Part shown: positions 9,420 to 18,060 of the stretch, in pieces
How positions within the stretch are numbered: position 1 is the first letter of the stretch
How the letters are laid out: the number at the start of each line of letters is the position of its first letter
DNA from: Type-B symbiont of Plautia stali
Lineage (GTDB): Bacteria; Pseudomonadota; Gammaproteobacteria; Enterobacterales; Enterobacteriaceae
Assembly (NCBI GenBank): GCA_001485295.1
Contig: BBOA01000010.1
Location: 23,369-87,368, forward strand
DNA length: 64,000 bases
Direction: 5' to 3'
Program-made: the position numbers and the translations under genes
The notes under the pieces: generated by a model
Told to the model about the DNA's origin: nothing
Seen by the model: the letters and a program-made list of their open reading frames with translations, nothing else
The model's database searches: none

Positions 9420-9679
9420 CTATACTACTTTAATTAACTGAAAGGTTTCGAACACCAGCTCCCTTGTGGTGCGGATAACGTAGCGCAGCTAGCCCGCTAC
9501 ATCGAGAACGATGCTATAGCCGCCGGGCGGCGGCTTCGCTTCATCGGCCTCCCATGAATGCAGCTCGCCACCTTTTTACCGGCAATCACCAGACGATCGG
9601 CTAGTTCGGCCGAGTCGCCGAACGCCCATGCGTGCGCATCGGGATATTTATCAGACAGCTGCTCCAGCGAAATGGACAT
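9420..9679 (-). pseudogene. ASCH-domain protein, internally deleted
   Basis: Starts with ATG at 9679, overlapping the end of the permease gene upstream, and reads as an ASCH (RNA-binding fold) protein: LEQLSDKYPDAHAWAFGDS, then LADRLVIAGKKVASC. The family is about 150 residues. Here the middle is gone, the frame is broken near 9545, and the tail (TRELVFETFQLI) reappears at about 9430-9465. Its overlap with the transporter operon suggests it was the last gene of that transcript. Confidence 0.65.
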
Positions 9680-10476
9680 TAAATTACTCCTGAACGGGCG
9701 CGCGGCGACGGCTTCTCGCGTGCATAGCGATGCACAAGCGCAAAACAGGCCAGCGGCAAAGCTAAGGTAAACAGCAACAGCAGCCACAGCAGGACATAAA
9801 CTGCATTGACGCCGTCATTCTGCAAATTATTGTAGAGCTTAACCGGAATGCCCTGCGGGAAGTAGGCAAAAACCATTACGATGCCGAATTCGCCGATAGC
9901 GCGCACCCAAGCCAGCGTGACTGCCGAAGCCAGACCTAGCGCGGCGAGCGGCAGCGACAGCCGACGAAAACGCTGCCAGGGTGACGCGCCCAGCGTTCGG
10001 CCCGCTTCCAGAATTTCGACGGGCACGGCGGCAAAGGCCGATCGTGCCGCGGTGATGAAATAGGGCAGTGCGCCGTACCACTGGGCTAGCACAAAGGCGG
10101 CAGGATTATTGACCAGCTTAATACCAAGACGCGCTAGCAACGAGCCGGCTGGCCCATAAGGACCATAGGCGCTGACCAGCAGAATGCCCATTGTAAGCGG
10201 CGGTGTTAGCAGCGGGATCAGCACCAGCAGCTCGACCATCGCCCGCGCTCTGCCTCGCGCCTGCGACAGCCACCAAGCGACGGGCAGGCCGCTGGCGATG
10301 ATCAGCAGCAGGGAGATTAGCCCCAGCCCGGTCGAGGTGGCGATCGCATCGCCATCGCCCCAGGCGAGATGAAAATCTCGCCAGCGGGTAATGGCGATAA
10401 GCGTCATGAACGGCACGGCCAGCATCAGCAGCGCCGGCAGCGACAACAGGAGCGCTGAAGAGGGTAATCGCTTCAT
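9679..10476 (-). CDS. ABC transporter permease, ModB/sulfate type
   Basis: A 265-residue inner-membrane permease with about six membrane segments and a binding-protein-dependent transport signature (EAGRTLGASPWQRFRRLSLP, about residues 155-175) that docks the ATPase. It resembles molybdate/tungstate/sulfate permeases. The stop of the binding-protein gene and this start overlap as TAATG, so translation is coupled. The reading frame is whole. No ATPase gene is in the window (the next gene is the ASCH remnant), so activity would need an ATPase encoded elsewhere. The exact substrate is undecided. Confidence 0.8.
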   Translation of the reverse strand: MKRLPSSALLLSLPALLMLAVPFMTLIAITRWRDFHLAWGDGDAIATSTGLGLISLLLIIASGLPVAWWLSQARGRARAMVELLVLIPLLTPPLTMGILLVSAYGPYGPAGSLLARLGIKLVNNPAAFVLAQWYGALPYFITAARSAFAAVPVEILEAGRTLGASPWQRFRRLSLPLAALGLASAVTLAWVRAIGEFGIVMVFAYFPQGIPVKLYNNLQNDGVNAVYVLLWLLLLFTLALPLACFALVHRYAREKPSPRARSGVI

Positions 10477-11366
10477 TACGGGTAGAGCGCGTCACCTTTT
10501 GGCGCGGCGTAGCCATTCTGTTTATAGAGCGCTTGGCCTACCTTGCTCAGCATAAAATCGATGAACGCCTGGCCCGCTTTTTCCCCATTGGGCGCATTTT
10601 TCAGCACCGCAGCGTAATAGACCAGCGGCTGGGTATGCAGGGTTTTCTCTTCGCCTTTGCTGTCTTTGATCGTAAAGGTGACAGTGTCGTACCACTTTTT
10701 GGCCTGCGCCGGGTTGCTCAGGTTGATTTCGTCAGGCAGAGCCACATAGGGCAGATGCGCGGAGATCACTTCGCTCTCGTATCCTGCCGCCGCGTCAACC
10801 TGACCATTCTCCAGCCGCGCCAGCAGACCGCCTTCCAGATGGGTCTGCTTCGGGTTCTGCACGCCGCCCATAATCTTGTCGGCCACGTCTGGCCGGTTGT
10901 AATATTTTTCCGCCAGCAGCAGGGTGAAAACGATACTTTGACCTTTAGGGTCGTTAACCGGATCAGTGCGGACGAACTTGAGTCCCGGCGTCGCCAGCAC
11001 ATCAAGCCAGCTGGCATCGCCCGCCTTTACGGCCGTGGCAAATTTTTGCGCATAGGGACTTTTCGGGCTATAGGCGATCACCATGCTGGTGCTGGCGACT
11101 GGCACCGCTTGGTCAATCAGGGCCGCGTCTTTCAGGATCTGCACCGGCCTTGGCGTAACAGAGACAAAGACGTCAGCGGTAATTTTTTTGCTGGCCAGCA
11201 GCCTCGCCATGCCGTATGCGCCCTGACCCTGTCCCTGGTAGGTACTGTTATTAGCTTTAGCGAAAGCCGGACCCAAGCTCTCATCCATCACCTTGCCCAT
11301 CGAACCGGCATAAGTGACGTGAATATCGGACGCCAGAGCGGAAGCGCTACAGATTGCACTGGGCAT
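10476..11366 (-). CDS. ABC substrate-binding protein, frameshifted signal peptide
   Basis: Extracellular solute-binding protein of the molybdate/tungstate/thiamine-like type II fold (ASDIHVTYAGSMGKVMDE at the mature start; 296 residues counted from the internal ATG at 11366). The natural start appears to be ATG at 11392, giving a Lys-Arg-rich n-region, but a run of seven A on the plus strand (11374-11380) puts it out of frame; eight would restore a normal signal peptide. The internal ATG keeps only the hydrophobic part, without positive charge. It is therefore a gene at the edge of inactivation, or one rescued by slippage. Translationally coupled to the permease. Confidence 0.75.
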   Translation of the reverse strand: MPSAICSASALASDIHVTYAGSMGKVMDESLGPAFAKANNSTYQGQGQGAYGMARLLASKKITADVFVSVTPRPVQILKDAALIDQAVPVASTSMVIAYSPKSPYAQKFATAVKAGDASWLDVLATPGLKFVRTDPVNDPKGQSIVFTLLLAEKYYNRPDVADKIMGGVQNPKQTHLEGGLLARLENGQVDAAAGYESEVISAHLPYVALPDEINLSNPAQAKKWYDTVTFTIKDSKGEEKTLHTQPLVYYAAVLKNAPNGEKAGQAFIDFMLSKVGQALYKQNGYAAPKGDALYP

Positions 11367-11524
11367 CAGCGCTAAAAAAACGGTCTTTTCATTTTTTTAC
11401 TCGTTATATACAAAAGTAGATAGTGATTATCTTGAGCCTGTGGTTTTCAGGCAAGTGTTCTCCGTGCGGAAAAGGCGAAAGATAGGCAGCGCGCCATTAA
11501 AACCGCGCTGCGTTGAAGGAAAGT

Positions 11525-12100
11525 TTAGGTTTTGCGCGGCTGAAAGATAATCCGGTTTCTGCCTTGCTGTTTGCTGACATACATATCCCTGTCGGCCGTG
11601 TCGATCAGGGTCTGAAGCTCGTCATTTTTATGCGTGCGCACCGCGCCGTAGGTCACCGTTATCTGAAGCGTTCCGCTAGGCGTAATAAATTCGCGCGTGC
11701 GTATTTGCGTCATGAGTCGTTCTAATGTCGTGGCGAACGCCGCATTGCTTTCGCAAAAGTGGAGCAAAATAAACTTCTCGTCGCCAAAGCGGTAGACCTT
11801 ATCTTAACTTCGACTATTTCTGGAAAAAGTAAACTTCCCAGCTCTTTCAATACCGCGTCGTCGACAAGATGACCATACTGGTCATTAGTTTGATTGAAAT
11901 GGTCAATATCAATCAGGGTAAGATAGAGTGTAGGCGCAGCGCGTTGTTGCAGCGATGGAAAATCGCGACAGAGCAATTGCCGCAGCGGCAAACCTGTCAG
12001 CGCGTCATGGTTATTACGCAAGGCTAGTAGCTCGCTCTTATAGCGATCGATAGCATTAAGAAATTCGCGCTGCGTTGCGTAATAATCGTGCAGCTGTGCG
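11525..12100 (-). pseudogene. GGDEF diguanylate cyclase, broken
   Basis: C-terminal cyclase domain resembling DgcZ: NNHDALTGLPLRQLL, LTLIDIDHFNQTNDQYGHL, then after a frame change near 11800 GDEKFILLHF, where GG(D/E)EF is expected, and a normal tail (ADRDMYVSKQQGRNR). Both the active-site change and the frameshift would stop cyclic-di-GMP synthesis. N-terminal sensory sequence upstream of 12100 is not readable. Loss of a cyclase is common in genomes shifting to host restriction. Confidence 0.8.
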
Positions 12101-12139
12101 CGCTATCAATTAAATACGAGACTAGGTAAAAGGATATTT

Positions 12140-12330
12140 CGGCTAAGGAGTTCTTATCGTTCCGGTTGTTGAAAAGGAAGTCGAGGTCATCCGCAGGCTA
12201 GTGTTAAAGAGAGGAGCTGCATATACAGCGTACTGAAGAACAGGTTGCCTGAGAAGAGCTCGTTTCTCTGCGTAAGCAGCATGTGGAAACTGACCGAGAG
12301 AAAGGTGACACCTAATCCATCCAGTTAAAC
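12140..12330 (+). pseudogene. DUF2382 stress protein, C-terminal remnant
   Basis: Fragments match the repeated Val-Glu-rich DUF2382 (YsnF/AvaK) domain: PVVEKEVEVIRR, EEQVALPEELVSLRKQHVE. Frame changes near 12200 and 12235 break it, and TAA closes it at about 12315. Such proteins are general-stress, membrane-associated proteins in enterobacteria; nothing more specific can be said. Confidence 0.6.
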
Positions 12331-12341
12331 AGGAGAAAACC

Positions 12342-12567
12342 ATGGCAAACGAAAAATCGTGATGGTGTTCAGTACTTTGGCTCGGGCATAAGGGGCGAAG
12401 CGCAGCCTGATTAAAGCAAGGTTTTGCGGACCACGATAAAGAAGAAGTGGTGGTGCGTAAAGACCAGAGCAGCGACCGCGTCGAAAATGTTACCGACTCC
12501 GTCCGTCGTCAGGAGATCGATATCAACCACACTAATAAAGACCTAACGGCGGATTCGCAATACTAGT
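12342..12567 (+). pseudogene. Second DUF2382-type stress protein, decayed
   Basis: Preceded by CAGGAG, ATG at 12342 opens MANEK..VMVF, the usual start of a companion stress protein. A one-base loss shifts the frame within 6 codons and TAA follows at about 12390. The far end of a DUF2382 domain (EEVVVRKDQSSDRVENVTDS, then VRRQEIDI) resumes at about 12447-12525 and ends with two TAG codons near 12565. The middle is deleted. Confidence 0.6.
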
Positions 12568-13134
12568 AGCAAAACCCGCTAGTACAGCGGTGCCGGGTAG
12601 CACAGTCGGCGCCTCAGACGGACTAACCGGCGCAAGGGCGAATGATGACATCGTTGAGAGAAGCGGCATTTCAGGCGTTGAAAAAGAGACAAGCCCGATC
12701 CGCTGTTGAAAGGTTAGCGAACTTCTTGCCCGGTAAAACCTGCTTGGCTGGATAAATGCGCTTAACTGGACGGCGCCTGTGACGCCGTCCAGAGACAAAA
12801 TGCAGCGGGGAAGTTAGCGTATTTTCCTTGGTATTGACTCGCTGTTAACCTCCTCGGCTGCATGCATCAATTTATCGGCATCTTCCGCTAATTTTAATGA
12901 TTTATTATATTGCCAAATGTTACCTGAAAAGCTTTGCGCTTGTTGAAAACTCGTAAGAGTAAACTAACTCCCTGATTAGACGACGCTTACGTAGGTTAGC
13001 ACGCCTACCTGCTATTATTTAGCAGCGCAATAATCGCAACAGAATTTCAGGCGCCTTGGCGTTTAAAAAGATGGCTAAAGCCTGCTGAGTCAGTGCTACA
13101 CTTTATTTAATCATCGCAATATAAGGAAAAGTTG
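12568..13134. other. Non-coding stretch with one hairpin
   Basis: No supported gene. GGACGGCG (12768-12775) and CGCCGTCC (12783-12790) make a strong hairpin without a T-run, possibly a worn terminator of the stress genes. The stretch 12840-13130 is AT-rich and holds the promoter region of the following small gene. Confidence 0.5.
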
Positions 13135-13218
13135 ATGCCACAACCCCCTGATAGCCAGCCTTTACCGGATGATGTGGAAATACCTGCTTACGAAAACGAA
13201 GAGACCGAGCAGAGGTAA
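13135..13218 (+). CDS. 27-residue acidic, proline-rich small protein
   Basis: A complete small frame (MPQPPDSQPLPDDVEIPAYE...) with an AAGGAAA ribosome-binding site 7 bases upstream of the ATG and a TAA stop. It is acidic, proline-rich and without a membrane segment or signal peptide. I do not recognise a family. The ribosome-binding site and the frame kept open amid heavy decay argue that it may be real, but at this length chance is possible. Confidence 0.4.
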   Translation: MPQPPDSQPLPDDVEIPAYENEETEQR

Positions 13219-13251
13219 ACTTCTGCCTGATGCGCCGTAGGCAAAACATTG

Positions 13252-13850
13252 TCAGGCCAGCAGGCGTTTTGCCCAGTCAGCGACACTGTCGCTGCTGCCG
13301 ATATCGTGCTGAACTAGACCGTTTAGTATAAAAGTCGGCGAGACATGGATGCCGTTCTGACACGCATATTTACAGTGCCACTTAATCTCATTCTGCAGCC
13401 CAAACCAGTCAAATAGCACAGTGGCATCTACGCCGCTGTAATGCTTCAAGCGCGCCAGAATCTGTTCGGGCGTGGTATGCATATTATCTCCGCGAAAATG
13501 GTCGACAAACTCGAATTTCTCACGATGATCCGCTACCGTTTGCATTACCACTTTTGCCGCATTTTTGCTCGTAGGTAAGCAAGACGCCGCCAGAATATAG
13601 CTCACGATAACGCCTGAATAGAGATGCCACGGCTACGGCTGCAGGCGAATTTTAGCGTCATCGCCTCTTCGCCCACCTGCTGAAGCAGCTCATCAAGCTT
13701 ATTAAACGCCCTTACTGAAAAAGGGCAGGTTAGTTTCAGGAAGATTTCAAAAGTGCGCGAGCCTTTTCCCCAAATAAGCGGATCGGGACGTAAAATTTCT
13801 AATGCATAGCGACTCTTGTGTTTAAAAAGTTCGGGAATATCCTGTTACGC
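13252..13850 (-). pseudogene. DsbA-family thioredoxin-like protein, broken
   Basis: A thioredoxin-fold protein of the DsbA/FrnE type. The N-terminal half (EILRPDPLIWGKGSRTFEIF, then CPFSVRAF with a single Cys in place of CxxC) lies at 13660-13820. The C-terminal half (HCKYACQNGIHVSPTFILNG) lies at 13260-13560. A lost A in a short A-run near 13660 shifts the frame, and a TAG follows in a Gln-Pro repeat near 13638. Since the active site is CPFS it was probably not a disulfide oxidase even when intact. Confidence 0.75.
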
Positions 13851-13859
13851 CCTCCACGT

Positions 13860-14480
13860 TGGACCCGCCATTTGCCTAATGTAAGCAGGCTAATAAGCCA
13901 CTTTCCCCTGCGTAAATACTCACTTTCTGAAAACGTTTCCACTATGAAAATTCCCTTATGTAAAAGTCGCCGAAAATGCTGAGGAGCGGCTATAGTTGAT
14001 ACCGTGTTAACTCTATATCATGCGTCGGCATTGAGTCCGGCGTTATAAAATTCTGCCAACTCCCGAAGCCAGAAATCTATAGAAGTGTTTGATTTTATTT
14101 ACTTATTTTTCCTAGAAGATCATCCACGATGTGATTAACAAAACGATCTAAGAGATACTGGACGAATAGCAAACGCTGGACATATTGTCGCGGCGCGTGC
14201 GGCTCAGAGAGCTGGCGGGAAACCGAAACGGATGAGGTCATGGTGATATACTACTGACAGGCCAGCAAAGTGCTGACAAGATTGCCGCCGATCGTTATGG
14301 CAGCACAGCTGATGACCGCAGCGTGACAAACTTTTCGTACGCCGCTTAATCACGATCTTCTGTAGAAAAGGTTCGGCACGCAGCGGTAAATATTGGCCGG
14401 CGAACTGGCGTAAAGTAAAATGTTTAAAGTTGTTTATAATCTACTTACTTTTGTGCGTCTGTTTCAGTAAGCATCCAATA
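13860..14480. other. Heavily decayed stretch
   Basis: No identifiable gene. A plus-strand trace at about 14110-14235 (IIHDVINKTI..EILDE, then LDILSRRVRLRELAG) looks like old coding sequence with stops at intervals, but I cannot assign a family. The rest is AT-rich and featureless. Confidence 0.4.
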
Positions 14481-15075
14481 TGTCCCATTTCCGTCCAGTG
14501 GCGCTTCAGCATGCCAGTCGTCTGCTCAATCACGGTCCTAGTATCCTGGTTACTAACCAAGCATTCAGAAACCCAACGCCGCCATTTTATGGCCACCGCT
14601 TGGTCGACGCGCCGGTTGAGTTCACGCCGCCACGCGTGGCCATCGTGGTGGGTAAAGCGACTTGGTCGCGCGAGCTGATTGAGTCGAGTGGCGTCTTCGG
14701 TGTCTGCATGTCCGCCGCGGTCTAGGCCGATCTCGCCTACGCTGTGGGTAACCGGTCGGGACGCGATGGCGATAAGTTCGAGTCTTACGCGATACAGGCG
14801 ATTACCGGCCCTGAGCTTAGCTTACCACTGCTGAAAGAGAGCTGCGTCGCTTGGCTGGAGTGCCGACTGCTGCCGGCGACAGAGGCGCAGCAAAATTATG
14901 GCACCTTGTTTGGCGAAGTCGTGGCAGCGGCGGCCGACAGCAGGGTGTTTTATGACGGTCGCTAGCATCTCAGCGCCGAAAACCTTGCGCTGCACACGCT
15001 GCATCACTTGGGCGGCGGACAGTTCGTGACGGTAGCGGATAACTTCAGCGTGAAGATGCCTGAAGAGTACACATA
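14480..15075 (+). pseudogene. Flavin reductase family protein, broken
   Basis: An FMN-binding split-barrel protein of the flavin reductase-like group: FRPVALQHASRLLNHGP, VAIVVGKATWSRELIESSGV, AVGNRSGRDGDKFE and a C-terminal ALHTLHHLGGGQF. In-frame TAG codons at about 14724 (Gln position) and 14965 (Trp position), and small changes near 14575, inactivate it. The rest is nearly colinear with the family, so inactivation is recent. Confidence 0.8.
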
Positions 15076-15102
15076 ATATCAGCGAGGAAAAGACTGAAAT
15101 TT

Positions 15103-15775
15103 AAAAGTTATGCGGTGATGCAGGCCGGAGAAGCGCTGCAATCTTACGAATACGATCCCGGCCTGCTGGCGGCGGAATGATGTGGAAGTCGAGCTCGATT
15201 ACTTCGGCGTATGCTACTCCGATCTCTCAATGATCGACAATGAATGGGGCATTTCGACCTATCCGCTGATTGCCGATCATGAAGTGATTGGCCGCGTCGT
15301 TGCACTGGGCGAGAGTGCAAATAACAAAGGGCTGAGCCTAGGCTAGCGCGTCAGCATCGGCTGGACGGCGAAAAGCTGTGAGTATTGCGACGCTTGCATT
15401 AACGGCGAGCAGGTTAACTGCGTCAATAATAATGTTCCTACCATCAGCAATCATGGGGGCTTTGCCGGCCATTGAACAAGCTGGCGGGTCAATTCGATCT
15501 GATCATCAGCACCGTCGCGGTCGATCTTGAATGCCAACCCTAACTTCTAGGCGCGGTGATGAAGCCGTTTGAGGTGTAGGCGTTCAACCTGATCCTCGGC
15601 GATCGCGGCGTAACGGGCTCGTCTACCGGTCCCCCGGGCTAGCTGCGTTCGCTGCTGCGACTGGCGCCGCCGGTTGAGTATTTCCCGATGTCGAAGATCA
15701 ACGACGTGCTCGATCATCTGTGCGCCGGTAAGGCGCACTATCTTATCGTGCTGAAAGCGGATTTCTGGCTGAATA
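15103..15775 (+). pseudogene. Zinc alcohol dehydrogenase (YahK-like), broken
   Basis: Medium-chain dehydrogenase remnant with [16 protein letters not shown] (catalytic zinc Cys), [16 protein letters not shown], and the structural-zinc cysteine cluster [15 protein letters not shown], then GGFAGH. From about 15475 it jumps to LAGQFDLIISTVAVD, the Rossmann C-half, so roughly 90 residues of the domain boundary are deleted. Stops at 15180 and 15344 (TAG) and frame changes complete the loss. The end ([19 protein letters not shown]) is family-like. Confidence 0.8.
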
Positions 15776-15804
15776 GCGTGCCCGTCGGGCGGTCTTTTTA
15801 TGGA

Positions 15805-16411
15805 TTAGATTAACTCTTCCGCTTTCATCGCCGCAATCACTGAAAAGGACGCTGCTCGTGTGTCGCTGCAAAGCGCTGCAGCGCCGGCCGGCGGTCTTAG
15901 GCTGAAATCGACGACGCGGAACCAGCCCAGCACGTTGAATAGGTAAGCGTCAACGACGGTGAAGTGGTCTGCATAAAGATAAAAGTTTGTCGCCCAGCAT
16001 TTCCGCCAGCTAGTCGAGGCGTTTAGTCAGGGTAGCGGTGGCCGCCGCTTTCCACTCTGGCGTCATAGCCGGGTTAAAAAAGGCGCCGATGCCTTTGTGC
16101 AGTTCGGTCGAAATAAGGTTCATCTATTCCAGCACGGCGTAGCACGCTTCGCTGCTGGCCGCCAGCAAGTTGCTTTCAGACTTTAAATCCGCCAGATACT
16201 GCGCGATAACCGCGCCTTTCGTCAGCACATGACCATTGTCAAGCTACAGTGCCTGCACATACCCTTTGCTGTTGATCACTAGAAAATCACCGTCTTCAGC
16301 AGTGTGTTTGGTTTTTAGATCCACCGCGAAGGAACAATGTGGTAAGCCGGTTTCATCCAGAACGATATGTGTCGTAAGCGAGCAGGCGCCCGCCTTGTAA
16401 AAAAGTTTCAT
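15805..16411 (-). pseudogene. gstA: Glutathione S-transferase, broken
   Basis: ATG at 16411 opens a beta-class GST (MKLFYKAGACSLTTHIVLDE with the usual catalytic Cys10/Ser region). TAG at about 16243 (Gln position in the AL-LDNGHVLTKG motif), TAG at about 16122 and 16010, and a frameshift beyond, break it. The C-terminal helix ([11 protein letters not shown]) is still legible at 15810-15845. Family length is about 200 residues, which the remnant spans almost completely. Confidence 0.8.
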
Positions 16412-16658
16412 ATCGTTGTTAATCCTTGATTTGTTTTTTTTGCCGACGCAGTCTACGGCAGCGCAAGTGCGTCGCGCCATTGCGTTTTGTGCTAATGCGG
16501 GGAATTTACGTGGTTTTCTTGAGGAGCTGATACAGAATCGCGGTAAACCCTACAGCGAAATGCAGGCTATCGCCTAGACTTAAGGTTCGCCTGCGGCGCG
16601 CCGCAGCAGATGATGGCTAGCCGGAGCGGGCTTGCAGGATGCACTGACGGGAGAGATT

Positions 16659-17192
16659 ATGCTGTGGTTGTGGAATGTTTTGATTGTGTTGCTGACCGTG
16701 ATCACGATGGAGATGACAGCTGCACTGTCGCACAAATATATTATGCACGGATGGGGATGGGCCTGGCACTGCTCGCATCATGAACCCCACAGTAGCTGGT
16801 TTGAAGTGAACGATCTTTACGCCGTTGTGTTCGCCGCGCTGGCAATTTTGTTGATCTATCTGGGCAGTCGAGGCGTCTGGCCGCTGCAGTGGATAGGCGC
16901 AGGTATGACGCTCTACGGACTGCTCTATTTTATTGTGCATGACGGTCTGGTGCACCAGCGCTGGCCCTTTAAGTACATCCCGCGCCGCGGCTACTTTAAA
17001 CGCCTCTATATGGCGCATCGCATGCATCACGCGGTGCGCGGACGTGAAGGTTGCGTCTCGTTCGGCTTCCTCTATGCCCCGCCGCTGTCAAAGCTGCAGG
17101 AGACTCTGCGTCAGCGCCACGGCCGTCGACCTAACGCGGACGCTGCCAAAGCGCGTCGGGACGCGGCGGCGAAGCGCCCGCCCGAGACCTGA
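16659..17192 (+). CDS. crtZ: Beta-carotene hydroxylase CrtZ
   Basis: A 177-residue membrane di-iron hydroxylase converting beta-carotene to zeaxanthin through beta-cryptoxanthin. All four histidine clusters are present: HKYIMH (25-30), HCSHH (37-41), HDGLVH (94-99) and HRMHH (120-124), between four hydrophobic segments. The start at 16659 (MLWLWN) is chosen because GGGAGAG lies just upstream and the length matches the family. It runs convergent to the rest of the crt cluster and its 3' end overlaps the last 62 bases of crtB, the arrangement known from Pantoea clusters. Intact. Confidence 0.95.
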   Translation: MLWLWNVLIVLLTVITMEMTAALSHKYIMHGWGWAWHCSHHEPHSSWFEVNDLYAVVFAALAILLIYLGSRGVWPLQWIGAGMTLYGLLYFIVHDGLVHQRWPFKYIPRRGYFKRLYMAHRMHHAVRGREGCVSFGFLYAPPLSKLQETLRQRHGRRPNADAAKARRDAAAKRPPET

Positions 17193-18060
17193 TCGCTTGC
17201 ACTGCGCTAGCAGTTAGTAGAAGGAGCTTCTCCTGCTTGCTGGTCGACTGACGGCGATCCCAGGCGGCCTCGCCCGCGCTATACACCTTTACGCCTATAC
17301 GGCGATAAACCTCTTTCGCCGTGGCGATCGCCCAGGCGGAGCGCAGCGGCAATCCCGCTAGTCCGACTGAGGCGGAAGCATAATAAGGCTCCGCTTCGCT
17401 CACAAGCCGACGCGCTAGGCCGGCCAGCGCCGGTCGATGCGCGCGATCGGCAAAGTGAAGCCGGTCCAGTCCCGCCTCTTCCAGCCAGCTTTCCGGCAGA
17501 TAACAGCGGCCGACTCTCGTATCCTCGACGATATCGCGCGCGATATTGGTCAGCTGGAAAGCGATACCGAGATCGCATGCGCGATCCAGCGTTGCCTCGT
17601 CGCGCACGCCCATAATTTGCGCTATCATCAGCCCGACGACCCCAGCGACTTGGTAGCAGTAGCGCAGAGTATCCTGTAGCGTTTCATAACGCGCGCCGCG
17701 CACGTCCATGGCGAACCCTTCGAGATGGTCAAAGGCGTAAGTCGGTGAAATATTGTGGGCGAGCGCCACTTCCTGAAAGGCGGCGAACGCCGGCTCGTGC
17801 ATCTGGGCGCCTGCATAGGCCTGACGCGTTTTACATTCCAGCTTCGCCAGACGCTGTAGCGGCGTCTGCGCTGAGGGAACCTCGCCCGGAAAGCCGAGCT
17901 GCTGGTCGTCGATCATATCGTCGCAGTGGCGGCACCAGGCATAGAGCATCAGTACGCTGCGCCGCGTTTTGGCGTCGAACAGCTTCGAGGCCGTGGCGAA
18001 GCTCTTCGACCCAACCTCCATTATTTCGACGGCGTGGTGCAGCAGCGTCGGATTATTCAT
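17131..18060 (-). CDS. crtB: Phytoene synthase CrtB
   Basis: Joins two geranylgeranyl diphosphates into phytoene. 309 residues, the normal length. The first aspartate-rich motif is DDMID (about 47-51) and the second is ARDIVED within FQLTNIARDIVEDTRVGRC. The start at 18060 (MNNPTLLHH) lies inside the last codons of crtI (8-base overlap), so it is translationally coupled; an in-frame ATG at 18072 is ignored. Intact. Confidence 0.96.
   Translation of the reverse strand: MNNPTLLHHAVEIMEVGSKSFATASKLFDAKTRRSVLMLYAWCRHCDDMIDDQQLGFPGEVPSAQTPLQRLAKLECKTRQAYAGAQMHEPAFAAFQEVALAHNISPTYAFDHLEGFAMDVRGARYETLQDTLRYCYQVAGVVGLMIAQIMGVRDEATLDRACDLGIAFQLTNIARDIVEDTRVGRCYLPESWLEEAGLDRLHFADRAHRPALAGLARRLVSEAEPYYASASVGLAGLPLRSAWAIATAKEVYRRIGVKVYSAGEAAWDRRQSTSKQEKLLLLTASAVQAIRSRAGASPPRPDALWQRPR

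Noticed and set aside
12532..12798. 88-residue minus-strand open frame
   Set aside because: No recognisable motif and no ribosome-binding site; it overlaps the decayed end of a stress-protein gene and a hairpin.
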